Source: Streptomyces sp. NBC_00094
GTDB taxonomy: Bacteria > Actinomycetota > Actinomycetes > Streptomycetales > Streptomycetaceae
DNA: 64,000 bases
Assembly: GCF_026343125.1 (NCBI RefSeq)
Contig: NZ_JAPEMB010000001.1
Span: forward strand, 7,197,501 to 7,261,500
Reading direction: 5' to 3'
Shown here: positions 9,701 through 18,023 of the stretch, in pieces
Position numbering within the stretch: the stretch's first letter is position 1
Layout: each line of letters begins with the position of its first letter
Notes under the pieces: model-generated
Seen by the model: only the letters and a program-made list of their open reading frames with translations
Database searches by the model: none
Told to the model about the DNA's origin: nothing
Program-made: the position numbers and the translations under genes

Positions 9701-10062
9701 TCGCCCGGCGCACCGGCGACCCCACCGTGCTCGCCTTCGACCAGAGCAATCTGGCGGGCGCCGAGCTCCTGGTGGGCGACCACCGCCGGGCGACGGCTCT
9801 GGCCAACGCGGCGGTGCGACTGGCCCGTTCACTGGGTACCTCATGGGCGCTGCCGTACGCGCTGGTGGGACTCGCCGAGGTCGAACTGCGCTGCGGGCGT
9901 CTTACGCGGGCCGAGGAGGCGCTGAAGGCCTGCGCCGAAGCGATGCCGCCGGCCCGCGACCCGCAAGTACGGGAAGGGATGCGACGGCTGACGGAGGAGC
10001 TGGCCGCGACTCGGGCCGTCACCCGGAGCGCCGGTCCGCCCACCGGCCCGGAGCAGCGGTAA
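6790..10062 (+). CDS. BTAD/AAA-ATPase transcriptional regulator (AfsR/SARP-like)
   Basis: A regulator of about 1,090 residues. It begins with an OmpR-like winged helix (LTLHLLGGFGAV, roughly 10-95), followed by the bacterial transcriptional activation domain (about 105-245). An ATPase follows with Walker A GEAGIGKT (about 334-341) and Walker B VLMVLDDVHAAD. The long C-terminal half is Ala/Arg/Leu-rich TPR-like helices. No C-terminal LuxR helix-turn-helix is visible. Ser/Gly-rich linkers interrupt the protein near residues 312-326 and 534-555. I chose the ATG at 6790 because homology begins just after it; in-frame starts at 6694 and 6766 remain possible. The target is not obvious: it follows the catabolic cluster and precedes a secreted peptidase pair. 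Confidence 0.85.
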   Translation: MPGPAESPLAPRLTLHLLGGFGAVRDDGVEIPRRWRRSTAQTLVKLLAVTPGQRRHREQVMEQLWPDIPMESALRNLRVTLHAARHALEPDLAPRAPSSYLLAHGEVLFLAADRVRVDVDEAEESARAALASGEADGLGAALASLGRELLPEDRYADWARERRLRIEVLCEQLVRALAESLLADGRTDDAVGVLREALDRFPADEGLHLLLARTWCAMGRPRQAIRQYHACREALSEELGLRPGAELEALHRTALAALDARAVAPLATTVPEPAPLPPAIRRPERLPLFGRERPLELLVEHACGPAPEPGVVSGSSSGSASAWAGDAPLVVVRGEAGIGKTRLVAEAARRAAAEGVCVLWGTSHEAEGQTPYGVFADALDGRLAGCGVQERSRVGAEHAGLAALLPSLGGGPVVAASPEEERARLFRAVAGFLTDLAAARPVLMVLDDVHAADPGSLSLLHFLVRTTQDRRWRFIATCRDDTLEPDDVRRQVLDGILRQRMAVEVDLLRLSRADCAGLAAAAAGHAVGTNPVGRSGSGSVSVSGSVSVSGSVEFAERRRTASRIFQLSLGNPLFALELASTPGADLERMEPRHRTTAEPHTDAVPDGIRRLVGSRLTRLPRDARRTLAALAVAGGTAVSLTELEAVTSAGLHPPLEGPEVTSALDAAAGSGIVEERDVVLGGRAVLGYSFRHPLVRLACAEQLSRAARRRLHHAYADTVLRLRPDALDTLAFHMTVADDERAPVFLRAAAERAASLYANDSACDYYRELVARLDATDRSAAGEARVAWGEVLRRAARYPEAEDVLRRALRDLTAAENSSGALRAAVCLAEVLGRAGRTLDGLAVLRGAPRDRSTAGDRARLHLAVGALGFHAGHFEETLTALRRAELETERLPAGERDPLLSRTFTTRAAALLVAGQVRESREAAEAALRTAERTGDAALISSALSVVGELAREEGRPTAARDFARRAVSVARRTGDPTVLAFDQSNLAGAELLVGDHRRATALANAAVRLARSLGTSWALPYALVGLAEVELRCGRLTRAEEALKACAEAMPPARDPQVREGMRRLTEELAATRAVTRSAGPPTGPEQR
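8391..8452. repeat. Ser/Gly/Val-coding short tandem repeat inside the BTAD regulator
   Basis: A run of GTCTCC and GGCTCC hexamers encodes alternating SGSVSV residues in a linker of the ATPase regulator. The unit is 6 bp, so copy-number change would lengthen or shorten the linker without shifting the frame. Confidence 0.7.
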
Positions 10063-10157
10063 TTCGCGGGTAACAGGGGTTGCCTACGGTCCTGGCTACC
10101 CCCGGAACCCCGGGGTGAGCGTGCCCGTACTCCCGCCCGCCCAGGAAGATCCCGCCC

Positions 10158-10502
10158 ATGTCTGCTGCCTCGTCCCGAGCGTCGTCCGGCGCCCCGTACG
10201 CCGAGTCGCCCGACTCGGTCCGTGCCGTCGTCGACGCGGGAGGCGAGCCATGGGCGCGCATCCTCGGCCTGCTGGAGCGGCACCGGTACGAGCTGCCCGC
10301 GGGCAGCGTGCTGGAACTGCACAGCGCCAACCCCCAGGTCCGTCCCTCCCTCCGCGCGTGGTGCCGGCTCACCGGCACCACGCTGCTCCAGGAGGAGGAG
10401 GAGGAGACGGACGACCGGAGTGCGTACCGCATCAAGCTGCCGCAGCCTCCCGCGGCCGGCACGCCGACCCCGTCCCCCCTCCAGAAGCCGGAGATCCCAT
10501 GA
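10158..10502 (+). CDS. TusA/SirA-like small protein without the catalytic Cys
   Basis: A 114-residue protein whose middle part reads like a TusA/SirA fold. VVDAGGEPWARILGLLERHR matches the position of the usual DxxGxxCPxP helix, and the following VLELHSANPQVRPSLRAWC matches the second strand-helix pair. The expected Cys-Pro of the sulfur-carrier motif is absent (GEPW in its place), and the only Cys is in RAWCRLTG. A sulfur-transfer function is therefore doubtful. The C-terminal third is acidic and then Pro-rich. The start has AGGAAG about ten bases upstream. Its stop overlaps the start of the S8 peptidase gene (ATGA), which implies coupled translation and a possible joint role. Confidence 0.65.
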   Translation: MSAASSRASSGAPYAESPDSVRAVVDAGGEPWARILGLLERHRYELPAGSVLELHSANPQVRPSLRAWCRLTGTTLLQEEEEETDDRSAYRIKLPQPPAAGTPTPSPLQKPEIP

Positions 10503-13500
10503 GACCCCTTGCCCGCGCCCGACTCGTGGCGGCGATCACCGTCGTCACCCTGTGCTCGCCCGCGGCCCTGCCGTCGGCGACCGCAGGGCCCGTACCGGAC
10601 GCGGCCGTCACCCCGGCCGCCACGCCGTCCGGCGCCTCGGTGAGCCGTACGGTCACTCTCGTCACGGGTGACCGGGTCACGGTCACCACCACCGCGGACG
10701 GCAGGAAGGCGTACAGCGCGGAGCCCGCCGCCGGTTCGGCGCCGGGCACGATCCTCGCCCGTACGGACATCGACGGCGACGCGTATTTCTACCCGAGCGA
10801 TGTCATCGGCAAGGTGGGCTCCCTCCTGGACCCGCAGCTGTTCAACGTCGACGGCCTGATCCGCGACGGGTACGACGACTCGCGCACCGACGCGCTGCCG
10901 CTGATCGTGCGCCGCACCGGCGCCGAGCGGCCGGAGACGCTGTCCGGCGACGGTCTGCTGCCCGCCAAGCGCGACTTCCGCTCGCTGAAGGCGAGCACGG
11001 CGGCCCTCGACAAGGACGACGCGGCCGAGCTCGGTGACGCCCTCGACACCAAGGGCGAGCTGAAGGGCGTCGAGAGCATCTGGCTGGACGGCAAGGTCCA
11101 CGCCGACGCGCTGGACCGCAACCTCACCCAGATCGGCGCCGACACCGCCTGGCAGTCCGGCCGTACCGGCAAGGGCGTCAAGGTCGCCGTGCTCGACACC
11201 GGCGCCGACCGGACCCATCCCGACCTCGCGGGCCGGATCAGTGAGACCAAGGACTTCTCGGGCAGCGGCAGCACGCTCGACAAGCAGGGCCACGGCACCC
11301 ATGTCGCGGCGACCGTGGCCGGCAGCGGCGCCGGTGCACCGGGCCTCCGTTCCGGCGTCGCACCGGAAGCCGACCTGATCATCGGCAAGGTCCTCGGCGA
11401 CGACGGCTCCGGCTCGGACTCACAGGTCATCGCCGGCATGGAGTGGGCTGTCGCGCAGGGCGCCAAGGTCGTCAACATGTCGCTGGGCAGCGGCCCGACG
11501 AACGGCCAGGACCCGGTCACCCAGTCGCTCGAAGCGCTGGCCACCTCGTCCGGCACCCTCTTCGTGGTGTCGGCCGGCAACAACGGTCCGAACATCAGCA
11601 CCGTCTCGGCCCCCTCGATCGCCCCGCACGCCCTGTCGGTCGCCGCGGTGGACTTCATCGGCGGCACCGCCTCGTTCTCCAGCCGCGGCCCGTCCTTCAA
11701 CGGCACCGTCAAGCCGGAGATAGCCGCCCCCGGCGTCAACGTCGTCGCGGCCCGTGCCACCGGCACGAACATCGGCACCGTGCAGTCCGACCCGGCGTAC
11801 ACGGCACTGTCCGGTACGTCGATGGCCGCCCCGCACATCGCCGGAGCCGCGGCCGTCCTGGCCCAGGAACACCCCGACTGGACCCCGGACCAGCTCAAGC
11901 ACACGCTGATGGGCACCACGACGGCTCCGCAGAACGGTCAGTCGCTGTACGACGTCGGCACCGGTGTGGTGAACCTCCCCGCCGCGCTGAAGCAGACCGT
12001 CGTGGCCGACGCGGGCGCCCTCGACTTCGGGCGCCTGGACGTGACCGACGGCACCGCCACCCGTACCGTGAAGCTCACCAACAAGGGCGACGCGACCGTC
12101 ACCCTGGACCTCAAGGGCACCCTGGCCACGACCGGTTCGACCCCGCCGGCCGACATGCTGAAGCTCTCGACTTCCTTCGTGACGCTGGGCGCCGGTGAGT
12201 CCACCGACGTCACCCTCACCGTCGATGCCACGGGCACGCCGACCGGCACCTACACCGGCGCGCTGACGGCGCTCCCCGCCGGTGGCGGCCAGGGACTGCG
12301 TATCCCGCTGCTCCTGGACCGGGCACAGTCCGTCAAGGTCACCACGCTCGACCGCGCCGGCAAGCCCGCGCCCGCCCAGATCTCGCTGCTCAACGCCGAC
12401 AGCGGTGCCTCGCTGAACGCGGAGATCCGCGCCGAGGGCACCCGCGACCTGCGGGTTCCCGAGGGCCGCTACATGGGCCTGGCGATGATCGGGATGACGA
12501 TCGACGGACTCCGCCAGATCGCCATCGTCAGCGCCGACCTGAAGGCCGGCTCGAACGAGATCGTCTTCGACGCCCGCAAGGCCCGCCGCTGGACCGCGTC
12601 CATGGAGGGCAAGGACACCCGGCCGGAGTTCATGGCGGGCAACCTGACCCGTACGACCGACGACGGCAAGTACGGCATCCGGCACAGCATGCTGGCCGGC
12701 GGCGCCTACGGGGCCTTCCCGCGCGACGCGCTCTGGATCACGCCCACCACGGAAGCCCACCTCGGGAAGGTCGCCTTCAACGAGCGCTGGCGCCTCGCCG
12801 ACGCGGACAGCGACACCACCGTGGGCGACACGTCCACCCTCTACGACGCGGCCTACGCCCGGACCGAGGTCGGCGACGACCCCGAGCGACGGCTGACCCG
12901 CGGTGAGGTCGAGACGTTCGCCAAGGTCCGTATGACGTACCGGGGCATGAACGAGAAGCTTCGCTACCAGGAGGGCAGCACGGTCTACGGGACCGGGCTG
13001 AACGGCCTCAACACGTCCTCGCCGTCCTACCTGACCGTCCCCCGGGAGCGCACGGAGTACATCCAGGCCGAGGACCGGATCTGGTTGCGGTTCACCTACC
13101 GCAACCAGGGTGGCGTGTCGATGAACTACGCACCGGCCCAGTTCACCTACCAGCCGGGCACCACCACGAAGGACACCTGGTTCACCGGCCCGTTCTCCGT
13201 GCTCGCCACCGGCCAGACCACCGGTGCGCGCCTCCAGTTGAAGATGGACGACAGCGTCAACCCGGAGGGGCGCGTCGGGCAGAACGGCGACTTCAACTTC
13301 CCCCAGCGCGTCCAGACCACGACACGGCTCTACCGCAACGGCACCCTGGCCGCCGACCGGGGCTCGCTGATCGACAAGACCTTCGCCGACGCCGACAAGG
13401 CCTCGTACGAGTTGAGCCGTACGTACACCTCCGCCGGCATCTTCCCGATGGGCGGCGAGGCGACCTCCAGGTGGACCTTCACCGCCGGCGGCACGGGTGA

Positions 13501-13828
13501 CACGGCGACCCCGGTGAAGCTGCTCAACGTGGCGTTCGACGCGTCGCTGGACGAGCTGAACCGGGCGCGCGCCGGCCTCCCGCTGCTGGTGAAGGCCGAT
13601 GTCACGGGCGCGGTCGACGGTCTGCGCCACGCTCGCGCCTGGGTCACCGCCGACAACGGCGTGACCTGGGAGCAGGTCCCTGTGCTGGGCCACGACGGCG
13701 AGTACCGGTTCCTCGCACCGCACACGGCGCTGAAGTCCGGCGGCTTCCTGGGCGTTCGCTTCACGGCCGAGGACCGAAGCGGCAGCACCGTGGACACGGC
13801 GCTCCCCAGGGCTATTCCGGTCGGGTGA
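10499..13828 (+). CDS. secreted S8 (subtilisin-like) serine peptidase
   Basis: A secreted subtilase of 1,109 residues. The signal peptide spans roughly residues 1-33 (basic N-region, then a hydrophobic AAITVVTLCSPAAL core). A propeptide-like region of about 180 residues follows. The catalytic triad is D233 (VLDTGADRTHPD), H268 (GHGTHVAAT) and S441 (GTSMAAPH). The 600 residues after the catalytic domain are beta-rich, including CARDB/Ig-like stretches, and probably sit outside the cell. Translation starts inside the stop of the TusA-like gene. A strong terminator follows at 13846-13882. Substrates are unknown; extracellular protein degradation is the general family role. Confidence 0.93.
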   Translation: MRPLARARLVAAITVVTLCSPAALPSATAGPVPDAAVTPAATPSGASVSRTVTLVTGDRVTVTTTADGRKAYSAEPAAGSAPGTILARTDIDGDAYFYPSDVIGKVGSLLDPQLFNVDGLIRDGYDDSRTDALPLIVRRTGAERPETLSGDGLLPAKRDFRSLKASTAALDKDDAAELGDALDTKGELKGVESIWLDGKVHADALDRNLTQIGADTAWQSGRTGKGVKVAVLDTGADRTHPDLAGRISETKDFSGSGSTLDKQGHGTHVAATVAGSGAGAPGLRSGVAPEADLIIGKVLGDDGSGSDSQVIAGMEWAVAQGAKVVNMSLGSGPTNGQDPVTQSLEALATSSGTLFVVSAGNNGPNISTVSAPSIAPHALSVAAVDFIGGTASFSSRGPSFNGTVKPEIAAPGVNVVAARATGTNIGTVQSDPAYTALSGTSMAAPHIAGAAAVLAQEHPDWTPDQLKHTLMGTTTAPQNGQSLYDVGTGVVNLPAALKQTVVADAGALDFGRLDVTDGTATRTVKLTNKGDATVTLDLKGTLATTGSTPPADMLKLSTSFVTLGAGESTDVTLTVDATGTPTGTYTGALTALPAGGGQGLRIPLLLDRAQSVKVTTLDRAGKPAPAQISLLNADSGASLNAEIRAEGTRDLRVPEGRYMGLAMIGMTIDGLRQIAIVSADLKAGSNEIVFDARKARRWTASMEGKDTRPEFMAGNLTRTTDDGKYGIRHSMLAGGAYGAFPRDALWITPTTEAHLGKVAFNERWRLADADSDTTVGDTSTLYDAAYARTEVGDDPERRLTRGEVETFAKVRMTYRGMNEKLRYQEGSTVYGTGLNGLNTSSPSYLTVPRERTEYIQAEDRIWLRFTYRNQGGVSMNYAPAQFTYQPGTTTKDTWFTGPFSVLATGQTTGARLQLKMDDSVNPEGRVGQNGDFNFPQRVQTTTRLYRNGTLAADRGSLIDKTFADADKASYELSRTYTSAGIFPMGGEATSRWTFTAGGTGDTATPVKLLNVAFDASLDELNRARAGLPLLVKADVTGAVDGLRHARAWVTADNGVTWEQVPVLGHDGEYRFLAPHTALKSGGFLGVRFTAEDRSGSTVDTALPRAIPVG

Positions 13829-13845
13829 TCCCGCGCTGACGACAC

Positions 13846-13882
13846 GACGGTGCCACCGCTCCTTCGGGGCGGTGGCACCGTC
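13846..13882. terminator. rho-independent-type terminator
   Basis: A perfect 14-bp inverted repeat (arms 13846-13859 and 13869-13882) with a 9-base loop sits 18 bp past the S8 peptidase stop. There is no U-tract, as is usual in Streptomyces. Confidence 0.8.
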
Positions 13883-14010
13883 GCGTTCGCCCGGAGCCCT
13901 TCCACGTGTGTGCTCGTCGAAGCCTCTCCCGGTCCGGTCGGGGCGTCAGGAGAGGGGTCGCTAACGGCGGGGACACGGTCGCGACACGCGGCGGAAACCG
14001 GCCGTCCCTA

Positions 14011-14030
14011 ATTTCTGTCACCCGACAGGT
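14011..14030. promoter_or_regulatory. probable TetR operator upstream of permease
   Basis: CTGTC-ACCC-GACAG is embedded in TCCCTAATTTCTGTCA, a block of 16 bases that is also present at the second site at 16473-16492. It lies about 40 bp before the permease start, where a repressor would overlap the promoter or transcript start. The TetR gene between the two regulated units is the natural candidate to bind it. Confidence 0.75.
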
Positions 14031-14066
14031 ATTCGCAGGAACTCGCCTCCGCGACAGGGGACCGCC

Positions 14067-15626
14067 ATGACCGTCACCACCGATCCCGCTCCGCCGGCAC
14101 CTCCCTCGCCCGGCGCCGCGGGCGAGGGCTCGCTCGCCGCGTTCGGCTACCAGCAGGAATTGCGTCGCCGGATGGGGCGGTACGCGTCCTTCGCCGCCGG
14201 GTTCTCCTTCATCTCCGTACTGACCACGGTCTTCCAGTTCTTCTCCCTCGGCTACTCCTTCGGGGGCCCGGGCTTCTTCTGGACCTGGCCCGTCGTCCTC
14301 GTCGGCCAGCTCCTCGTCGCCGCCTGCTTCGCCGAACTCGCGGCCCGGATGCCCATCGCGGGGGCGATCTACCAGTGGGCGAGCCGGCTCGGCACCCCGG
14401 CCTTCGGCTGGTACGCGGGGTGGATCATGGTCATCGGGCGGATCGTCGTCGTGGCGGCCGCCGCCCTCGCGCTCCAGGTCGTACTCCCCGCGGTCTGGCC
14501 GGGCTTCCAGCTCGTCGGTGGGGACCCCTCACCCACGACGACGAGCGGAGCCGCCAACGCAGCCGTCCTCGGCCTCATCCTGCTGGCGCTCACCACGCTC
14601 CTCAACGTCCTGGACAACCGCGCGCTCTCGGCAGTCAACACGGTCGGTGTCACCGCCGAGATCGCCGGCGTCGCCCTGATCGTCACCCTCCTCGCCACCC
14701 ACGCCGAGCGCGATCCCGGCATCACCCTGCACACCGGCGGCCAGGGCGGCCTGATCACGGCGCTCCTCGTGGGCTCGTTCACCGCCGCGTACGTCCTCAT
14801 CGGCTTCGAGAGCGCGAGCGAGATGAGCGAGGAGACCGTCAACCCGCGGCGCACCGCTCCCCGTACGACGCTGAGCGCCCTCACCACGTCCGGCGTCTGC
14901 GGCGGCCTTCTGCTGCTCGGCGGCCTGCTCGCCGCGCCCAGCCTCACCGACGGCCGCCTCGCCACCGAGGGCCTGGGATACGTGCTCACCAGCACCCTCG
15001 GCGACGACCTCGGCAGGGTCCTGCTCGCCGACGTGGCCCTGGCCATCTGCGCGGCCACCCTCGCGATCCAGACCTCGGCGACCCGCATGCTCTACTCCAT
15101 GGCCCGCGACGGCGTCCTCCCGCGCTCGGCGCGGCTGGCCCGGGTGCCGGCGCGGACCGGGATGCCCGGAACGGCCGCGGTGGTGGTCGGAGTCTGCGCG
15201 GGGCTGCTGCTCCTGCTCAACCTCGCCTCGCCGCAGGCCTTCCTCGCCATCGGCACCACGTGCATCGCGATGGTGTACCTGGCGTACGCGATGGTCACCG
15301 GGCCGATGCTGGTCCGGCGGCTGCGCGGAGAGTGGCCGCCGGCCGCCGCCGGCGACCGCGACGAACTCGGCAGGCCGCTGTTCTCCCTCGGCCGCTGGGG
15401 ACTGCCCGTCAACGCCCTCGCGGTCGGCTACGGCCTCTTCATGACGGTCAACCTCGCCTGGCCGCGCGCCGAGGTGTACGACCCCGAGGGCGGCCACTGG
15501 TACTTCCAGTGGTTCACGGTCCTGTTCGTCGGCGCCACGGTCGCGACGGGGGCGGCGTACCGCTGGTACCGCCTCCGCAAGGAGGCCGGTCAAGCGTCGA
15601 TGGGGGACGCACGCCTCCTGGCCTGA
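14067..15626 (+). CDS. APC-family permease of the urea/guanidine locus
   Basis: A 519-residue integral membrane protein of the amino acid-polyamine-organocation superfamily with about 12 predicted hydrophobic segments. It starts with a Pro-rich cytoplasmic tail, and SFISVLTTVFQFF marks the first membrane helix. GFESASEMSEETVNPRR, in the middle of the protein, is the usual conserved APC loop. The ATG is preceded by AGGGGA. It shares an operator with the DUF1989/carboxylase operon, so it most likely imports that pathway's substrate, guanidine or urea or a compound yielding them. It runs convergently toward the tetR gene with a 47-bp gap. Confidence 0.9.
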   Translation: MTVTTDPAPPAPPSPGAAGEGSLAAFGYQQELRRRMGRYASFAAGFSFISVLTTVFQFFSLGYSFGGPGFFWTWPVVLVGQLLVAACFAELAARMPIAGAIYQWASRLGTPAFGWYAGWIMVIGRIVVVAAAALALQVVLPAVWPGFQLVGGDPSPTTTSGAANAAVLGLILLALTTLLNVLDNRALSAVNTVGVTAEIAGVALIVTLLATHAERDPGITLHTGGQGGLITALLVGSFTAAYVLIGFESASEMSEETVNPRRTAPRTTLSALTTSGVCGGLLLLGGLLAAPSLTDGRLATEGLGYVLTSTLGDDLGRVLLADVALAICAATLAIQTSATRMLYSMARDGVLPRSARLARVPARTGMPGTAAVVVGVCAGLLLLLNLASPQAFLAIGTTCIAMVYLAYAMVTGPMLVRRLRGEWPPAAAGDRDELGRPLFSLGRWGLPVNALAVGYGLFMTVNLAWPRAEVYDPEGGHWYFQWFTVLFVGATVATGAAYRWYRLRKEAGQASMGDARLLA

Positions 15627-15673
15627 CGCACCGCGTCACCCGCCCGCTGTGTGACGTGCCGCCCGATGCCGCG

Positions 15674-16360
15674 TCAGGCGTTCGCCGCGAGGAGCCGCTG
15701 CCCCTCGCGGCGCAGCCGTGACAGGGAGCGCTGCGGCACGCCCGCCACCCGAAGGGCCGCGTCGGCCGTCGCCTCCGCCAAGGCCCGCTCGTCGCGGTCC
15801 GGGTCGGCACGCCGGATGAGGATCACGCTCTCGGTGAGGCCGAAGAGCAGGTCCGTGCGGAGCGCCAGGTCCGCCGCGCCGAGGGCTGCTCCCGGCTCGG
15901 TGGCGGCCAGCAACTCCCCGTAACACCGCTTGAGTTCGGACCGCACCTCGTGGAAGTCGGTGAAGCGGTCCGTCTGCACCTCGGGCAGCAGGTAGAGCGC
16001 GCCCAGGTTGTACGGTCCGCCGCACAGCAGCGCCGCGTCGGAGTGGCACAAGGCCCACAGGCGCGCCTCCGGAGTCGCCTCCCCGCCGGACACCAGCCCG
16101 CGTGCCACCTCCAGCGAGGGCCGGACGGTCCCCTCCAGGAGCTCCGCGAGGATCGCCTCCTTGCCGTCGAAGTAGTGGTACAGGGACGCCTGCCGCAGTC
16201 CGGCGCGTTCGGCGATCGTGCGGGTGGAGGTCGCGGTGTAGCCACGGGTGGTGAACAGCTCGGCCGCCCCGGCCAGGACTTCGGCGCGGGGCTCCAAGCC
16301 GCTCGCGGGACGCTCCTGGACCCGCGGCCGGCCGACTTTTCTGCTGGTGGGCGTGGTCAC
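15674..16360 (-). CDS. TetR-family transcriptional repressor
   Basis: A 228-residue regulator. A basic N-terminal tail (RKVGRPRVQERP) precedes the helix-turn-helix, seen as LFTTRGYTATSTRTIAERAGLRQASLYHYFDGK split over residues about 35-67. The rest is the ligand-binding helical domain. I chose the GTG at 16360, with GAGGA eight bases upstream; the frame is open to 16447 but the extension is not conserved-looking. The gene lies between the permease and the divergent enzyme operon. Near-identical palindromes stand before both, so it probably represses both and responds to a pathway compound. The ligand is unknown. Confidence 0.9.
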   Translation of the reverse strand: MTTPTSRKVGRPRVQERPASGLEPRAEVLAGAAELFTTRGYTATSTRTIAERAGLRQASLYHYFDGKEAILAELLEGTVRPSLEVARGLVSGGEATPEARLWALCHSDAALLCGGPYNLGALYLLPEVQTDRFTDFHEVRSELKRCYGELLAATEPGAALGAADLALRTDLLFGLTESVILIRRADPDRDERALAEATADAALRVAGVPQRSLSRLRREGQRLLAANA

Positions 16361-16472
16361 TCCGTGATCCTCGCACAGGGCCGGAGCCTCCCTCCGGGCC
16401 GAGCCCGCGGGTGAGTTTCCGGTAACCGACGCGAAACGCACGGGCAATGGCCGCGAAGCGACCGCTCCCTAA

Positions 16473-16492
16473 TTTCTGTCAAGCGACAGAAA
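16473..16492. promoter_or_regulatory. probable TetR operator upstream of the DUF1989/carboxylase operon
   Basis: A perfect palindrome TTTCTGTC-AAGC-GACAGAAA, 24 bp ahead of the first DUF1989 gene and between it and the divergent tetR. The left arm and the preceding TCCCTAA are identical to the site before the permease gene. A site here could control the enzyme operon and tetR itself. Confidence 0.8.
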
Positions 16493-16516
16493 TGACTCCC
16501 GACCGGAGGTTGAGCG

Positions 16517-17359
16517 ATGGCGACACCGTCAGCGACAGCGTCGACGCACGGCGCGCGCGACCATGCCCGCGCACAGGAGGGCACGCGGGTCGACGCCATG
16601 CCCGTACTGCCCGCGAGCGGGTGGCCCGCGCCGCCCGAGGGCGTGGCCGCCGGAGACGTCGTGTGGGCCGAGACCGTGGCGGGCGGCAACTACACCCACA
16701 AGGTCCTCGCACGGGGCACCGAGCTGCGGCTGACCGACCTCACCGGCGACGCCTGCGCTCACCTGCTGCTCCACAGTGCCGACCGCCCCTGGGAGCGGCT
16801 GAACGCGGCCGACACCGTCAAGGTGCTGTGGAACGCGTACCTCGGCGAGGGGCACCTGCTCCTGTCCGACCAGGGCCGGGTCCTCGCCTCTCTCACCCGG
16901 GACTCCTCCGGCCGGCACGACGCCCTCACCGGCACCTCCACCCTCGTGCGCAACACCGAGCGGTACGGGGACGGGACCCCGCAGTCCGCCTCGCCGGCGG
17001 GCCGCGAGCTGTTCAAGCTCGCCGCCCTCAAGAACGGCCTCACCCCGCGCGACCTCCCCCCGTCCGTCTCCTTCTTCCAGGGCGTACGGATCACCGAGGA
17101 CGGCTCCACCGAGTTCACCGGCTCCGCCGGCCCCGGCGGGACCGTCACGCTCCGCGTCGAACAGGACGTGGTCGTCCTGATCGCCAACGTCCCGCACCCC
17201 CTGGACCCACGCCCCGAGTACCGCTGCGGGAACCTCGGCGTCCTCGCGTACCGGGCCTGCCCGACCGCCCCCGGCGACCCGCTGTGGGACGCCACGCCCG
17301 AAGGACGCCGCGCCTTCCTGAACACCGTCGACCACCTCACCGCCCGGGGGATCGCATGA
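16517..17359 (+). CDS. DUF1989 protein (urea carboxylase-associated; carboxyguanidine deiminase subunit)
   Basis: A 280-residue member of the DUF1989 family, annotated in many genomes as urea carboxylase-associated protein. Conserved features include the glycine-rich TVAGGNYTHKVLARGTELRLTDL segment (listed here only as a guide), DSSGRHDALTG and the metal-site-like His and Cys residues of this fold. Paralogous pairs from such operons have been shown to form a heteromeric carboxyguanidine deiminase, which converts carboxyguanidine to allophanate. The ATG is preceded by GGAGG. Its stop overlaps the ATG of the second DUF1989 gene (ATGA), consistent with stoichiometric subunits. The activity here is inferred from the family. 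Confidence 0.88.
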   Translation: MATPSATASTHGARDHARAQEGTRVDAMPVLPASGWPAPPEGVAAGDVVWAETVAGGNYTHKVLARGTELRLTDLTGDACAHLLLHSADRPWERLNAADTVKVLWNAYLGEGHLLLSDQGRVLASLTRDSSGRHDALTGTSTLVRNTERYGDGTPQSASPAGRELFKLAALKNGLTPRDLPPSVSFFQGVRITEDGSTEFTGSAGPGGTVTLRVEQDVVVLIANVPHPLDPRPEYRCGNLGVLAYRACPTAPGDPLWDATPEGRRAFLNTVDHLTARGIA

Positions 17360-18018
17360 CCGCCACCAGCACGCGGGGCCGCGTCGTCTCCGACGACACC
17401 GTCCCCGCCCGCGCCGCCTGGTCCGCGGTCGTCCGCAAGGGCCAGTCGCTGACCGTCACCGACCTCCACGGCAACCAGGCCGCCGACTTCCTCCTCTACG
17501 ACGCGCACGACACCTCCGTGCGCTACAGCGCCCCCGACACGATCCAGGCCCAGGGAAACCTCTTCCTGACCACCGGCTCGGTGCTGATGTCCAACGAGCA
17601 CACCCCGCTGATGACCGTCGTCGAGGACACCTGCGGACGCCACGACACCATCGGCGGCGCCTGTTCCAAGGAGTCCAACACCCTCCGCTACGGCCACCAC
17701 ACCTGGTCGCAGCACGCCTGCGTGGAGAACTTCCTTGCCGAGGGAGCCCGGCACGGACTCGGCAAGCGCGATCTCGTCTCCAACATCAACTGGTTCATGA
17801 ACGTGCCGGTCGAGCAGGACGGCACCCTCGGCATCGTCGACGGCCTTTCGGCCCCCGGGCTCCGCGCCGTGCTCCGCGCCGAGACCGACGTCCTGGTGCT
17901 CCTCTCCAACTGCCCGCAGATCAACAACCCCTGCAACGGATTCGACCCGACGGCCGTACGGATGACGATCACCGAGCCCGACGACTGCGACAAGCCCGAC
18001 GACAGCGACGAGGTCTGA
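17356..18018 (+). CDS. second DUF1989 protein (urea carboxylase-associated; carboxyguanidine deiminase subunit)
   Basis: A 220-residue DUF1989 paralogue. Diagnostic stretches are TDLHGNQAADFLLYDAHD, EDTCGRHDTIGGACS and NINWFMNVPV. The Cys/His-rich core C-G-R-H-D resembles the metal-binding centre of this family. Translation starts at an ATG overlapping the upstream stop, so it is co-translated with the first DUF1989 gene. The carboxylase follows 5 bp after its stop. The pair plus the carboxylase is the arrangement of carboxyguanidine deiminase operons. The acidic C-terminal tail (DDCDKPDDSDE) is probably flexible. Confidence 0.88.
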   Translation: MTATSTRGRVVSDDTVPARAAWSAVVRKGQSLTVTDLHGNQAADFLLYDAHDTSVRYSAPDTIQAQGNLFLTTGSVLMSNEHTPLMTVVEDTCGRHDTIGGACSKESNTLRYGHHTWSQHACVENFLAEGARHGLGKRDLVSNINWFMNVPVEQDGTLGIVDGLSAPGLRAVLRAETDVLVLLSNCPQINNPCNGFDPTAVRMTITEPDDCDKPDDSDEV

Positions 18019-18023
18019 CCACG

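Noticed and set aside
13981..16516. Guanidine (ykkC-type) riboswitch ahead of the permease or DUF1989 operon
   Set aside because: The 5-prime leaders are too short after the operator and I saw no conserved guanidine aptamer core. A covariance search would settle it.
16447..17355. Open frame upstream of and in frame with the second DUF1989 gene
   Set aside because: It overlaps the first DUF1989 gene in another frame, is Arg/Pro-rich, and the real start overlaps the upstream stop at 17356.
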